Source: Acidobacteriota bacterium (GTDB lineage: Bacteria > Acidobacteriota > Terriglobia > Terriglobales > Acidobacteriaceae). Taken from it: a stretch of 64,000 bases of DNA. The notes below the pieces were generated by a model that searched no databases, was not told the DNA's origin, and saw nothing but the letters and a program-made list of their open reading frames with translations. Made by a program: the position numbers and the translations under genes. The stretch spans positions 1 to 64,000 of the forward strand of contig JAGWNX010000007.1 in assembly GCA_028872955.1 (NCBI GenBank). Reading direction: 5' to 3'. The number at the start of each line of letters is the position of its first letter. Positions within the stretch are counted from its first letter, which is position 1. Of this stretch, positions 27,897 to 37,854 are shown one piece after another.

Positions 27897-30893
27897 CTAG
27901 CAGAGCGCGGGTTGTGCCTGCGTCCCGCGAGTCTCCAGCACCGGCGCCAGCCACTGCCCGGTAATGCTGGCCGGGTTGGCGGCGATCTCCTCCGGCGTAC
28001 CGACCGCAACCACCTCGCCACCGCCAGAACCACCCTCCGGGCCCATGTCGATCACCCAGTCGGCAGACTTGATGACGTCGAGGTTGTGCTCAATCACCAG
28101 CAGCGACCCGCCGCCATCCAGCAGCCTGCGGAAGGCCGCCAGCAGCTTCTGCACATCGTCAAAGTGCAGGCCGGTCGTGGGCTCGTCCAGGATGTAGAGC
28201 GTCCGGCTGCGCATACGCGCGGCGGTCTGGCTGGCTGTGTCGCCACGGGTGGAGGAGTTGCGTACCGTGGCCAGATGACTGGCCAGCTTGACGCGCTGCG
28301 CCTCGCCGCCAGAGAGCGTAGTGGCCGACTGGCCCAGCCGCACATAGCTCAGCCCCACCTCGTCCAGCACCTGCAGCTTGTCCACAATCTTAGGATGTCC
28401 GGCAAAGTAGCTCATCCCCTCCTTGACGGTCATGTTCAACACGTCGTGGATGGTGCGGTTCTTGTACTTGATCTCCAGCAGCGACGGTTTGTAACGTGTT
28501 CCGTTGCACTCTTCGCAGGGCAGCTCGACGTCGGCCAGGAACTGCATCTCCACCGTCACCGTGCCATCCCCTTCGCACACGTCGCAGCGACCGCCCGGCA
28601 CGTTGAAGGAGAAGTGGCCCGGCCCAAAGCCGCGACGCTTGGCATCGGGCTGCGAGGCAAACAGGACGCGGATATCGTCAAAGGCCTTGATGTAGGTGAC
28701 CGGGTTGGAACGTGGCGTGCGACCGATCGGGGACTGATCGACCAACACCACATCGTTCAGATATTGCGTGCCGGTCAACTCGCGAAACAGGTTCGATGGA
28801 TCGCCGCCCTCAGTCTGGCCCAGCGCCTGCATCAGGGCGCGATACAGCACCTGGTGCACCAGCGTGGACTTGCCCGAGCCCGAGACTCCGGTGATGCAGC
28901 ACAGCAGCCCCAGCGGAATTTCGACGTCCACGCCGCGCAGATTATGCACCCGTGCTCCGGTCAAGGTAATGCGTTCGCGGCCGGGCTCGCGCCGATGACG
29001 CGGCACCGGAATGGTGGCTCGGCCAGAGAGATAGCGGCCCGTGATGGAGGCCGGGTTCACGGTAATCTCCGGCACGGTGCCGGCGGCAAGCAGTTGACCG
29101 CCCAGCTCGCCCGCACCCGGCCCCAGGTCCAGCAGGTAATCTGCGGCGCGAATGACGTCAGGGTCGTGCTCCACCACCAGAATGGTGTTGCCCAGGTCGC
29201 GCAGATCCTGCATGATGCGGATCAACTTCGCCGTATCGCGCGTGTGCAGACCGATGGAGGGCTCGTCCAGCACATAGAGCGCGCCCACCAGCCGCGAGCC
29301 TAGCGACGTCGCCAGCTGAATGCGCTGCGACTCGCCGCCCGAGAGCGTAGAGCTGAGGCGATCGAGCGTCAGGTAGTCCAGCCCCACCTGGTGCAAAAAG
29401 TGCAGCCGCTGACGCACCTCCTCCAGCACCTTGCCGGCCACCTCAGCCTGCGCAGGCGAGAGGTCCAGGCTGTCAAAGAACTGGTTGGCGGCAGCGATGG
29501 TCAGGGCGCTGGTCTCGCAGATGTTCCGGTTGTTGATCAACACGGCGCGAGCCTCTGCGCGCAGCCGCTGACCACGACACTCCGGGCACACGGCGTAGCC
29601 GCGATACTTGGAGAGGAAGACGCGCACATGCAGCTTGTACTTTTTGCGCTCCAGCGCTGCAAAGAAGCCGCGAATGCCTGGAAAGCTGCCGCTGCCATCT
29701 TCGATCAGTCGCTGCTGCTCCGGCGTCAGATCGTACCAGGGCACATCGGTCGGGATGCCGGCAGCCTTGGCCGCGCGCAACATCTCGGTGTGGTGCGGGC
29801 GATACTTCGGCGTCGTCCACGGGGCCACCACGCCTTGCGCCAGCGTGCGGGAGCGGTCCGGAATGATGAGGTTCGGGTCAAAGTCGATCGTATTGCCGAA
29901 GCCCTGGCACCGCGGGCACGCGCCAAAGGGATTGTTGAACGAGAACAGCCGAGGCTCCGGCTCCCGATACGCGCGATGGCAGCCCGTGCACTCAAACGCA
30001 GCAGAGAAGCGTAAGCGCTGTGGCAACTCCTCGGCGTCGCGCGGCACAGTCAGGAACTGGATCTCCGCAGACTCACGATATCCGGTCTCAATGGCATCGA
30101 CCAGGCGAGAGCGAACCTCTGGCGACAGCGCGACGCGGTCGATCAGCACGAAGATCGGCTGCGTGAAGTCCAGCTCCAGCAGTGACTCCGGCGTGGAGAA
30201 CTCGACCAGGCGACCCGGGGCCTCCGCGCCGTCGCGTGGCTGAAACAAGCGGTTGTAGCCACGTCGCCGCAGCTCGCCCAGGCGCTCCTTCAGCGACTCC
30301 GTCAGGTCAAAGACGGGCGCCGCCGCCTTGGCGGTCTTCTTAGCAGCAACCTTCTTCGGCTTCGGCGCGGGCTCATCTGCCGCAGAGGCAGCAGCCTGCA
30401 TCGGCTCCAGCTTCACCTCAGCGCGCACAATCGGGAACAGCGCGTAGACCCGCGTAGACTCCGGCAGCGCCAGCAGCGCGGCGATGATCTCGTCCACCGT
30501 GTCACGCTTCACCACGCCGCCACAGTGCAGGCAGGTGACCGTGCCGCAGCGCGCGTACAGCAGGCGCAGGTAGTCGTAGATCTCGGTCGCGGTCGCTACC
30601 GTGGAGCGCGGATTACGCGTCTGGTTCTTCTGCTTGATGGCAATGGCCGGGGCCAGGCCATCGATGTGATCCACGTCGGGCTTCTCGATGCGCTCCAGAA
30701 ACTGCCGCGCATAGGCCGAGAGCGACTCCACATAGCGGCGCTGGCCTTCGGCATAGACCGTATCGAACGCGAGCGACGACTTGCCGGAACCCGACACGCC
30801 GGAGACCACCGTAAGCGTGTTGTGCGGGATATCGACGTCCACGCCCTTCAGATTGTGCGTGCGCGCGCCGCGAATTGTGATCTGGTCTGGCAT
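27897..30893 (-). CDS. uvrA: Excinuclease ABC subunit A
   Basis: ITIRGARTHNLKGVDVDIPHNTLTVVSGVSGSGKSSLAFDT...ATTLSGGEAQRVKLASHL; zinc modules CTGCH...CPRC and CDVC...CEEC. Confidence 0.96.
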   Translation of the reverse strand: MPDQITIRGARTHNLKGVDVDIPHNTLTVVSGVSGSGKSSLAFDTVYAEGQRRYVESLSAYARQFLERIEKPDVDHIDGLAPAIAIKQKNQTRNPRSTVATATEIYDYLRLLYARCGTVTCLHCGGVVKRDTVDEIIAALLALPESTRVYALFPIVRAEVKLEPMQAAASAADEPAPKPKKVAAKKTAKAAAPVFDLTESLKERLGELRRRGYNRLFQPRDGAEAPGRLVEFSTPESLLELDFTQPIFVLIDRVALSPEVRSRLVDAIETGYRESAEIQFLTVPRDAEELPQRLRFSAAFECTGCHRAYREPEPRLFSFNNPFGACPRCQGFGNTIDFDPNLIIPDRSRTLAQGVVAPWTTPKYRPHHTEMLRAAKAAGIPTDVPWYDLTPEQQRLIEDGSGSFPGIRGFFAALERKKYKLHVRVFLSKYRGYAVCPECRGQRLRAEARAVLINNRNICETSALTIAAANQFFDSLDLSPAQAEVAGKVLEEVRQRLHFLHQVGLDYLTLDRLSSTLSGGESQRIQLATSLGSRLVGALYVLDEPSIGLHTRDTAKLIRIMQDLRDLGNTILVVEHDPDVIRAADYLLDLGPGAGELGGQLLAAGTVPEITVNPASITGRYLSGRATIPVPRHRREPGRERITLTGARVHNLRGVDVEIPLGLLCCITGVSGSGKSTLVHQVLYRALMQALGQTEGGDPSNLFRELTGTQYLNDVVLVDQSPIGRTPRSNPVTYIKAFDDIRVLFASQPDAKRRGFGPGHFSFNVPGGRCDVCEGDGTVTVEMQFLADVELPCEECNGTRYKPSLLEIKYKNRTIHDVLNMTVKEGMSYFAGHPKIVDKLQVLDEVGLSYVRLGQSATTLSGGEAQRVKLASHLATVRNSSTRGDTASQTAARMRSRTLYILDEPTTGLHFDDVQKLLAAFRRLLDGGGSLLVIEHNLDVIKSADWVIDMGPEGGSGGGEVVAVGTPEEIAANPASITGQWLAPVLETRGTQAQPALC

Positions 30894-30911
30894 AGAAGAT
30901 GAGATGACGCG

Positions 30912-31403
30912 TCAGGCCTCGCGTTGCGGACGAAAGATCTCAAGAAACAGCAACGCCGCGCCTATGCAGATGCAGGAGTCGGCGATGTTGAAGTCTGGCC
31001 AGTGATAGTGAACGATGTGAACTTCAAGGAAGTCGATGACGTGGTGAAAGCGGATGCGGTCGTACAGGTTGCCGATGGCTCCGCCCAGGATGAGCGCGAA
31101 TGCGACCGAACCCATGGAGAAGGTGCGCCCTGTGCGCCACAACAGCACCAGGACCAACGCCACGGCCAGCAGAGAGAAGGCCACCAGACCGTTGCGAACC
31201 GCAAGTGGCGACATATCCTCAAACAGCGAGAACGCCGCGCCGGTGTTGAGCACGTGCGTAATGCGAAAGACGTGCGGGATGATGGTGATGGGCTCAGCCG
31301 GGTCAACGTGCTTGACGATCCAGAGCTTGCTCAGGCGATCCAATACCACGGCCAGCACGGCCAGCAACAACAGGTAGGGGCGTGCGTCGCGACGCGTCGT
31401 CAT
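30912..31403 (-). CDS. lspA: Lipoprotein signal peptidase
   Basis: VLDRLSKLWIVKHV...VLNTGAAFSLFEDMS...GGAIGNLYDRIRFHHVIDFLEVHIVHYHWPDFNIADSCI (catalytic D-N/D motifs). Start overlaps the ileS stop. Confidence 0.93.
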   Translation of the reverse strand: MTTRRDARPYLLLLAVLAVVLDRLSKLWIVKHVDPAEPITIIPHVFRITHVLNTGAAFSLFEDMSPLAVRNGLVAFSLLAVALVLVLLWRTGRTFSMGSVAFALILGGAIGNLYDRIRFHHVIDFLEVHIVHYHWPDFNIADSCICIGAALLFLEIFRPQREA

Positions 31404-34336
31404 CAGGCCTGGGCCTCCTGCGTGTAGTAGCCGATGGCTTCCAGAGCGTCGGTGCAGCGCGCGCATACGGTGTTGCCTGCGGCGTCCTGCCGCGTGTCGG
31501 TGGTGTAGCGCCAGCAGCGCTCGCACTTGGTGCCATCGGCCACCTGTGCGGCGAAGGCCGGCACTCCGGGCTCAGCCGTGGCGGTGCCCGGATGCAACTC
31601 AACCTGCGAGACTCCGTACAGCTCAGCCAGTGCCGATTCGTGGCGCTGCAGCAGGCGCATCCACTCCGCGGTCTCCGGGGTCGTCTCACGCACCACGACC
31701 TTCGCCTCCAGGCCCTTGCCGATCGTCTTCTGTTGGCGCAACGTCTCCAACTCCGCCAGTGCACTGGCGCGCGAGGCGAGCACCTGCTCCCAGTCCTTGC
31801 GGATCTGCGCCGCCTCTGCGGTGATAACCGCGCCAAGATCCGGGAACAGCGCCAGGTGCACGCTGGACTCGCGTCCCTCCACCTTCGGCAGCAGCTCCCA
31901 CACCTCGTCTGCGGTAAAGCTCAGGATCGGCGCAATCAGCCGGGTCAGAGCTTCGACGATGTGCCACAACGCGGTCTGCGCGCTGCGCCGCGCCGGGGCG
32001 TTGGGGGCAAAGGTGTACAGGCGATCCTTCAGCACGTCCAGATACAGCGCGCTCAGGTCGGTGTTTACAAACTCATTCAGCGTGTGGTATGCGCGGTGGA
32101 ACTCAAACTCGTCATACGCCTTGCGGATGCGGTCGTTCACCTCGGCCAGCCGCGCCAGGATGTACTGGTCCAGAGGCTCCATCGCGGCAAAGGCCACGGC
32201 GTGCGCGGCGGGGGTAAAGTCATGCAGGTTGCCCAGCAGAAAGCGCAGCGTGTTGCGCAGCTTGCGGTAGTTCTCGCTCACGCGCTGCATCAGGTTCTCG
32301 CTGGCGGCCACATCCTCGCGGAAGTCCACCGAGGCGACCCACAGACGCACAATCTCGCCGCCCAGGCGGTTGGCGATATCCACCGGATCGACGCCGTTGC
32401 CCAGTGACTTGGAGAAGGCGCGCCCCTGCTCGTCCAGCGTCCAGCCGGAGGTGGCAACCATGCGGTACGGCGCAGTCTCACGCAGCGCCACAGAGGCCAG
32501 CAGCGAGGAGTGGAACCAGCCGCGATGCTGGTCGCCGCCCTCGGTGTACAGGTCGGCCGGGAAGTGCAGCTCGGGCTCCGTCTCCAGCACGGCATGCCAC
32601 GACGCGCCGGACTCAAACCACACGTCCAGAATGTCCATCTCCTTACGGAACTCCGTCGAGCCGCAGCCGCAGGCCGTGCCGGCTGGCAGCAGCGTGGCCA
32701 CATCGTGCGCGTACCAGGCGTCTGCGCCCTCGCTGCGGAAGCGCTCCACAATCGCACGATGCAGTGCCGCATCGTTCAGCGGCTCATGGCACCGCTCGCA
32801 CAGAAAGACCGCGATCGGCACACCCCAGATGCGCTGGCGCGAGATGCACCAGTCCGGGCGGTTGGCGATCATGTTGGAGATGCGCTCCTCGCCCCACGCC
32901 GGGTCCCACTTCACATGGCGAATCGCATCCAGTGCCTGCTGTCGATGGGTCGTCTGGCTGCCGTCCGGCAGCGTTACCGGCGTCTCCATGCGGATGAACC
33001 ACTGTTCGGTCGCACGCACGATGACGGGGTTGTGGCAACGCCAGCAGTGCGGGTAGCTATGCTCAAACTCCGTCGCGCTCAGCAGTGCGCCCTTCTCGCG
33101 CAGCAGCTCAATCACCACCGGGTTGGACTTGAAGACCGTCAGGCCGTCGTAGGCTTGCGGCGTATCGTTGCCGCCGTGCAGACCGGTGTTGCGCTGGCGT
33201 CCGGCGTTGTCCACATACTGCACCTCATCCAGGTTGTAGCGCTTGCCGGTGGCAAAGTCGTCCACGCCATGGGCTGGCGCGGTGTGGACTGCGCCGGTAC
33301 CCTGATCGGCCGTGACGTAGGTGGCCGTAACGCCGAGCACCTCACGCTCCAGGAAGGGATGCTGGAAGGTGACACACTCGAGCTTGCTGCCGGGGAACAG
33401 GGCCAGGATATCGGCCTGCGACGCAGGCTCGGCCGGGTTGGCCGCACTCATCAGCCTGCAGTGTGCGATCACGCTGGAGAGCAGCGCCTGCGCCACCACG
33501 TAGACTCCGCTCGCCGTGGCAAGCGCGACGTACTCCATCTCCGGGTGAAAGGCTACCGCCAAGGAGGCGGGCAGCGTCCACGGAGTCGTGGTCCAGATGA
33601 CCGTGTAGACGTCCTGTCTGCCCTGCAGCTCGCTGGCAACTCCGGCGGCGTCGCTGGTGAGCCGGTACCGCACATACACGCTGGGCGAGGTGTGCTGTTC
33701 GTACTCCACCTCAGCCTCGGCCAGCGCGGTGCGGTCGTGGATGCACCAGTACACCGGCTTCAGGCCTTTGTATACGAAGCCCTTCTCGAAGAAACTGTAA
33801 AACGTCTCGAGGATCGCCGCCTCGTAGGGGAACGACATCGTCAGGTAAGGGTTGCTCCAGCGGCCGAAGACGCCGATGCGCTCAAACTGGCTGCGCTGCA
33901 GGTCCACATACTTCTGCGCATACTCGCGGCAGGCCTTGCGGACGGCAAGCGGGTCCATCTCCAGCTTCTTGCGGCCAAGCTGCTCGTCCACCTTGATCTC
34001 GATGGGCAGACCATGACAGTCCCATCCGGGGACGAACGGCGCGTTGTAGCCGGCCATGGTGCGCGTCTTCACCACAAAGTCCTTGATGCACTTGTTCAGC
34101 GCATGCCCCAGGTGGATGGCCCCGTTGGCGTAGGGCGGGCCATCATGCAGGATGTACTCCGGCTGGCCGGCGCGCGCCGCGCGAATCTGCCCGTAAAGCT
34201 CCTGCTGCTGCCACTTGGCCAGCCGCAGCGGCTCATTGGTGGGCAGGTTCGCCTTCATGGCAAAGGCAGTCTGGGGCAGGTTCAGGGTGTTCTTCAAAGG
34301 CTTCTGCGATGGGTTCTGCTGGGCGACTTCGGACAT
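31403..34336 (-). CDS. ileS: Isoleucyl-tRNA synthetase
   Basis: ILHDGPPYANGAIHLGHALNKCIKD...VPGWDCHGLPIE...SKSLGNGVDP; C-terminal zinc CERCWRY...CARC. Confidence 0.97.
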   Translation of the reverse strand: MSEVAQQNPSQKPLKNTLNLPQTAFAMKANLPTNEPLRLAKWQQQELYGQIRAARAGQPEYILHDGPPYANGAIHLGHALNKCIKDFVVKTRTMAGYNAPFVPGWDCHGLPIEIKVDEQLGRKKLEMDPLAVRKACREYAQKYVDLQRSQFERIGVFGRWSNPYLTMSFPYEAAILETFYSFFEKGFVYKGLKPVYWCIHDRTALAEAEVEYEQHTSPSVYVRYRLTSDAAGVASELQGRQDVYTVIWTTTPWTLPASLAVAFHPEMEYVALATASGVYVVAQALLSSVIAHCRLMSAANPAEPASQADILALFPGSKLECVTFQHPFLEREVLGVTATYVTADQGTGAVHTAPAHGVDDFATGKRYNLDEVQYVDNAGRQRNTGLHGGNDTPQAYDGLTVFKSNPVVIELLREKGALLSATEFEHSYPHCWRCHNPVIVRATEQWFIRMETPVTLPDGSQTTHRQQALDAIRHVKWDPAWGEERISNMIANRPDWCISRQRIWGVPIAVFLCERCHEPLNDAALHRAIVERFRSEGADAWYAHDVATLLPAGTACGCGSTEFRKEMDILDVWFESGASWHAVLETEPELHFPADLYTEGGDQHRGWFHSSLLASVALRETAPYRMVATSGWTLDEQGRAFSKSLGNGVDPVDIANRLGGEIVRLWVASVDFREDVAASENLMQRVSENYRKLRNTLRFLLGNLHDFTPAAHAVAFAAMEPLDQYILARLAEVNDRIRKAYDEFEFHRAYHTLNEFVNTDLSALYLDVLKDRLYTFAPNAPARRSAQTALWHIVEALTRLIAPILSFTADEVWELLPKVEGRESSVHLALFPDLGAVITAEAAQIRKDWEQVLASRASALAELETLRQQKTIGKGLEAKVVVRETTPETAEWMRLLQRHESALAELYGVSQVELHPGTATAEPGVPAFAAQVADGTKCERCWRYTTDTRQDAAGNTVCARCTDALEAIGYYTQEAQA

Positions 34337-34663
34337 TCGTTCCTCAAGACAATTCAGTCAGGGCTGCAGCGACATTGGCGCCAAATCCTTATTGTATCCG
34401 TTGACACGATGAAAAGATTGCGCCCCGCAGCGGATACCTTGTGCGAAATGGCGCGTCTTACACCGTAAGCAAAACTGGGCGCGTGCATCGACTTTGTTAG
34501 TAAAATGCGGAGACGGAGCCACAGGCCGCGCCCGTCAGTTTCCTGGAGTCCGGCAGCAGACCGGATACGTAGTTAATGCTGTACGAGGTGCGCAAGCGAC
34601 AGGGAGAGGCAAGACGATCCGCGACCGGATAGCCGGCCGTGGCGTCGTCAGGGCGAAGCATAT

Positions 34664-35629
34664 ATGGGGAATTCCTTACTGACACCACCGGAGCTCGACG
34701 AGTCCCGCCAGGCGCCTGTGCTGCGCGGCGGCGACGCACCCCGGCTGACAGAGACCCGCGAAGAAAACGTATTTGAGTCGCTGTGGAACAGCCTGCGGGA
34801 TGTCTTCTTTCCGCCGAAGCTGCCGCCCCTGGTGCTGGAATCCAAGCCAATTGCGGTTGTCGATCGCATGGCGGTCAAGCGCGACCCCAAATCGACTGCG
34901 ATCGCCGTCGTGCTACACGTGCTGGTCATCCTGCTCATCGGCTGGATGCTGGCGAGCCACATCTCCATGGGGACAAAGACCGTAACCACGCTCGTGCCCG
35001 TGGACATCAAGATTCCGCCGATGGCACCCGTCAAGTCGCAGTCGATGGGCGGCGGCGGCGGCCAGCGCGGCCCCACTCCGGTCACCAAGGGCTCGCCACC
35101 GAAGTTCGCAGATACGCAGATCGTTCCACCCAAGGCTCCGCCACTGCAGGAGCCCAAGATCAAGATCGAGCCAACGGTCGAGGTGCAGAAAGACATCAAG
35201 ATGCAGAGCAATCTGCCCAACTTTGGTGTGCCTAACTCGCCGCTGGTCGGCATGTCCATGGGCAACGGCAGCGGTACGGGGCTTGGCTCCGGCAACGGCA
35301 GTGGCATAGGCCCGGGCTCGGGCGGCAACATGGGCGGCGGACCTCGCCGCATCGGTGGCGGCGTCAGCGCGCCCCAGGTCATCTACTCCGTAGAACCTGA
35401 GTTCTCAGAAGAGGCCCGCAAGGCGAAGTTTGCCGGCAATGTGCTGGTCAATCTCTGGGTCGGCACAGATGGTCTTCCCAGTCACGTGCACGTCATTCGC
35501 GGCGTGGGCATGGGCCTGGATGAGAAGGCAGTCGAGGCGGTGAGGCAATATCGCTTCAAGCCCGCCATGGAGAACGGCAAGCCTGTACTGGTAGAGCTGA
35601 ACATCGAGGTCAACTTCCAGATCTTCTAG
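34664..35629 (+). CDS. TonB family energy transducer
   Basis: Single N-terminal-third TM VVLHVLVILLIGWMLA, Pro/Gly-rich linker, C-terminal VYSVEPEFSEEARKAKFAGNVLVNLWVGTDGLPSHVHVIRGVGMGLDEKAVEAVRQYRFKPA. Confidence 0.9.
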   Translation: MGNSLLTPPELDESRQAPVLRGGDAPRLTETREENVFESLWNSLRDVFFPPKLPPLVLESKPIAVVDRMAVKRDPKSTAIAVVLHVLVILLIGWMLASHISMGTKTVTTLVPVDIKIPPMAPVKSQSMGGGGGQRGPTPVTKGSPPKFADTQIVPPKAPPLQEPKIKIEPTVEVQKDIKMQSNLPNFGVPNSPLVGMSMGNGSGTGLGSGNGSGIGPGSGGNMGGGPRRIGGGVSAPQVIYSVEPEFSEEARKAKFAGNVLVNLWVGTDGLPSHVHVIRGVGMGLDEKAVEAVRQYRFKPAMENGKPVLVELNIEVNFQIF

Positions 35630-35645
35630 CAAGACTGCAAGCGAG

Positions 35646-35693
35646 AAGCGACACGGGGGACACTGTCTGATGGCAGTGTCCCCCGTGTCGCTT
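35646..35693. terminator. Long perfect inverted repeat between convergent tonB and MCP genes
   Basis: aagcgacacgggggacactg / cagtgtcccccgtgtcgctt, 20-bp arms with 8-nt loop, followed by tct. Confidence 0.8.
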
Positions 35694-35721
35694 TCTACTG
35701 CGCGTGCATCCGGTCTTGCGG

Positions 35722-37437
35722 TCAGGCTGGCTGATGGATCGCCAGGCCGGGCATTGCACCACGTGCGCCACGCTGCACCGACTTGCTGGCCTGCTGGCCT
35801 GTAGCTAGCTGGAAGCGATCGACCTGCTCCTGCAGGGTCACTGCCGTGTCGCGCAGGCTCTCGATGCCGGCCGCGGTGGTCGCCATCTCGCCCAGATTGT
35901 CGTGGCTGAGCGTGTGGATCGCATCCAGACTGGCGCTGGACTCGTTTGCGGCCGCAGACTGCTGCGAGGTGGCAACTGCAATCTGCGTGATCATGCGGTC
36001 CACCTGCTCCGCCATGCCGATGATGCGCTTCAGCGCCTCGCCAGCCTGGTTGGTGGTGGCCACGCCATTCTCCACGGTCGTGGTACCGGCTTCCATGCCC
36101 GCAATCGCGACACGCGTCCGCTCCTGGATGCCCTGGATCATGCCCGCAATCTCGCCGGTAGCTTGCGCCGTGCTCTCGGCCAGCCGACGCACCTCGCCAG
36201 CCACCACCGCAAAGCCCTTGCCGTGGTCACCAGCCCGCGCGGCCTCAATCGCAGCATTGAGCGCCAACAGATTGGTCTTGCGTGCGATCTCGTCAATGAC
36301 GGTGACGATCTGGCTGATGCGATGCGAGTCCTCGCCCAGCACCGTGACCGTCGTTGAGGTCTCGGACACGGCATTGGCAATGGAGTGAATGTTGTTCAGC
36401 ACTTCTTTCACAATCATGCCGCCATCGCGGGCTGTCTGCGCAGCGTTCCGTGCCGCCTCTGCCGCAGTTTGCGTGTGGTTGGAGACCTCGGCAATGGAGG
36501 CAGACATCTCCTGCATCGCCGTGGCTGCCTGTTGCGTCTGCTGGCTCTGCTGGTCGATGCGCCGGTGAATCTTGTCGCTCGCACCGCGCATGGTTGCCGC
36601 ACTCTGGGTCAGGCTGCTGGAGGTATCCACCACCGTGCCCAGAATGCCGGCTAGGTTGTCCTGCATCTGATTCATTGCGACGGCCAGCGAGCCCGTCTCA
36701 TCGGAGCACTCGATGTTCAACGGTTCGCCGGTCAGGTCGCCTGCGGCGATCGCCTCCGAGCGACGCATGATGGCACCAAGGTTCCTGCCGATCTTCGAGC
36801 CCAGCATCAGAGCCACCGTCCACCCGAGTACGACGCAGAAGGCAGTGAGCACCCATACCGTCCACAGCACAGAGCTGTTCTGCTGCCGCAGCCGAGTAGA
36901 TTCGGAATCCACCTTGGCCATCTGCGAACGGGTAAGTTCGGCAAGCTCGGCCGAGAGCGACTGCTGCGTCGACAGGATATCGTTGCGCAGCAGGTTGTAG
37001 GCTTGCGCCGTGCCGTCGGAGCCGTGCGCTTCGTTCAGCGACTCCACGTGCTCTTCCAACTGGCCCAGAGCATTGACGCTGGAAAGCACCGACGCCAGAC
37101 GACTGCGATCCTCGCCCATGTCCATATCCTGCGTGCGCCGTATCAGGTCGGCCAGCGCAGCCTGCGTCGCCTGCGTCGACTGTCGACGCTGCTGGCTGAA
37201 GGTGGCCGCCGTACGCGGATCGATGCCGAACAACAGATAGCCCTGCAGCGCCTGCACACTGTTGGTGCTGCTGTCGCGAATGTCGCGCAGGTCGGCAACC
37301 ACGGGAATATGTTGCGACACCAGTTGATCGGAGAGACGATTTGCCTCGCGAACACGAATGTCGACGACCAGCGTGCTGAGCAGCATCGTGGAGGTGACCA
37401 GCAACGTCTTTAGGGCAAATTTCGTACGAATATTCAT
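35722..37437 (-). CDS. Methyl-accepting chemotaxis protein
   Basis: N-terminal TM and four-helix-type sensor region, HAMP, then [48 protein letters not shown]. Confidence 0.93.
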   Translation of the reverse strand: MNIRTKFALKTLLVTSTMLLSTLVVDIRVREANRLSDQLVSQHIPVVADLRDIRDSSTNSVQALQGYLLFGIDPRTAATFSQQRRQSTQATQAALADLIRRTQDMDMGEDRSRLASVLSSVNALGQLEEHVESLNEAHGSDGTAQAYNLLRNDILSTQQSLSAELAELTRSQMAKVDSESTRLRQQNSSVLWTVWVLTAFCVVLGWTVALMLGSKIGRNLGAIMRRSEAIAAGDLTGEPLNIECSDETGSLAVAMNQMQDNLAGILGTVVDTSSSLTQSAATMRGASDKIHRRIDQQSQQTQQAATAMQEMSASIAEVSNHTQTAAEAARNAAQTARDGGMIVKEVLNNIHSIANAVSETSTTVTVLGEDSHRISQIVTVIDEIARKTNLLALNAAIEAARAGDHGKGFAVVAGEVRRLAESTAQATGEIAGMIQGIQERTRVAIAGMEAGTTTVENGVATTNQAGEALKRIIGMAEQVDRMITQIAVATSQQSAAANESSASLDAIHTLSHDNLGEMATTAAGIESLRDTAVTLQEQVDRFQLATGQQASKSVQRGARGAMPGLAIHQPA

Positions 37438-37482
37438 GCTCTACCTCGGGGGTTGGTGGCAGATGCCAGGGAGTAAGAAGGG

Positions 37483-37806
37483 TTAGTGCGAGTCGCCGTT
37501 GAACCTGATCTCGATGATCTCGGTCGAGGGCTCTGTCGAGGGTTCAAACTTCCAGCGGCTCACCGCCTCCTGCGCTGCAGCAGCCAACAGGGGATGACCG
37601 GATTGCACGCTGGTTGCCGAGACGGTGCCGTTCGGCAGCACCATCGCCGAGATAATAACCATGCCGGCCACGTGCATCTGCCGGGCAAGCTCCGGGTAAC
37701 GCGGCTGGCTGCGTGTGACGACAGCACGGTTGGCTGCCACCCCTGAGACAGGGAGGCAGGCGAGGAGCGCAAGAGGCAGGGCGAGAGAGAGAGTTCGGAT
37801 ACGCAA
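37483..37806 (-). CDS. Small secreted protein with TonB C-terminal-like domain
   Basis: Signal peptide then VTRSQPRYPELARQMHVAGMVIISAMVLPNGTVSATSVQSGHPLLAAAAQEAVSRWKFEP. Confidence 0.75.
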   Translation of the reverse strand: MRIRTLSLALPLALLACLPVSGVAANRAVVTRSQPRYPELARQMHVAGMVIISAMVLPNGTVSATSVQSGHPLLAAAAQEAVSRWKFEPSTEPSTEIIEIRFNGDSH

Positions 37807-37854
37807 GGGACGACCTCCTTTACAGAGGTCTCATCGGCATTGCGCGGGCTTTCG

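Noticed and set aside
27252-29303. 683-aa plus-strand ORF
   Set aside because: Antisense to the esterase and uvrA; no domain signal.
34399-34445. ttgacacgatg...gatacc as a sigma-70 promoter
   Set aside because: Spacing between TTGACA and the GATACC candidate is ~26 nt, too long for a standard promoter.
32510-34468. 652-aa plus-strand ORF
   Set aside because: Antisense to ileS, which is unambiguous.
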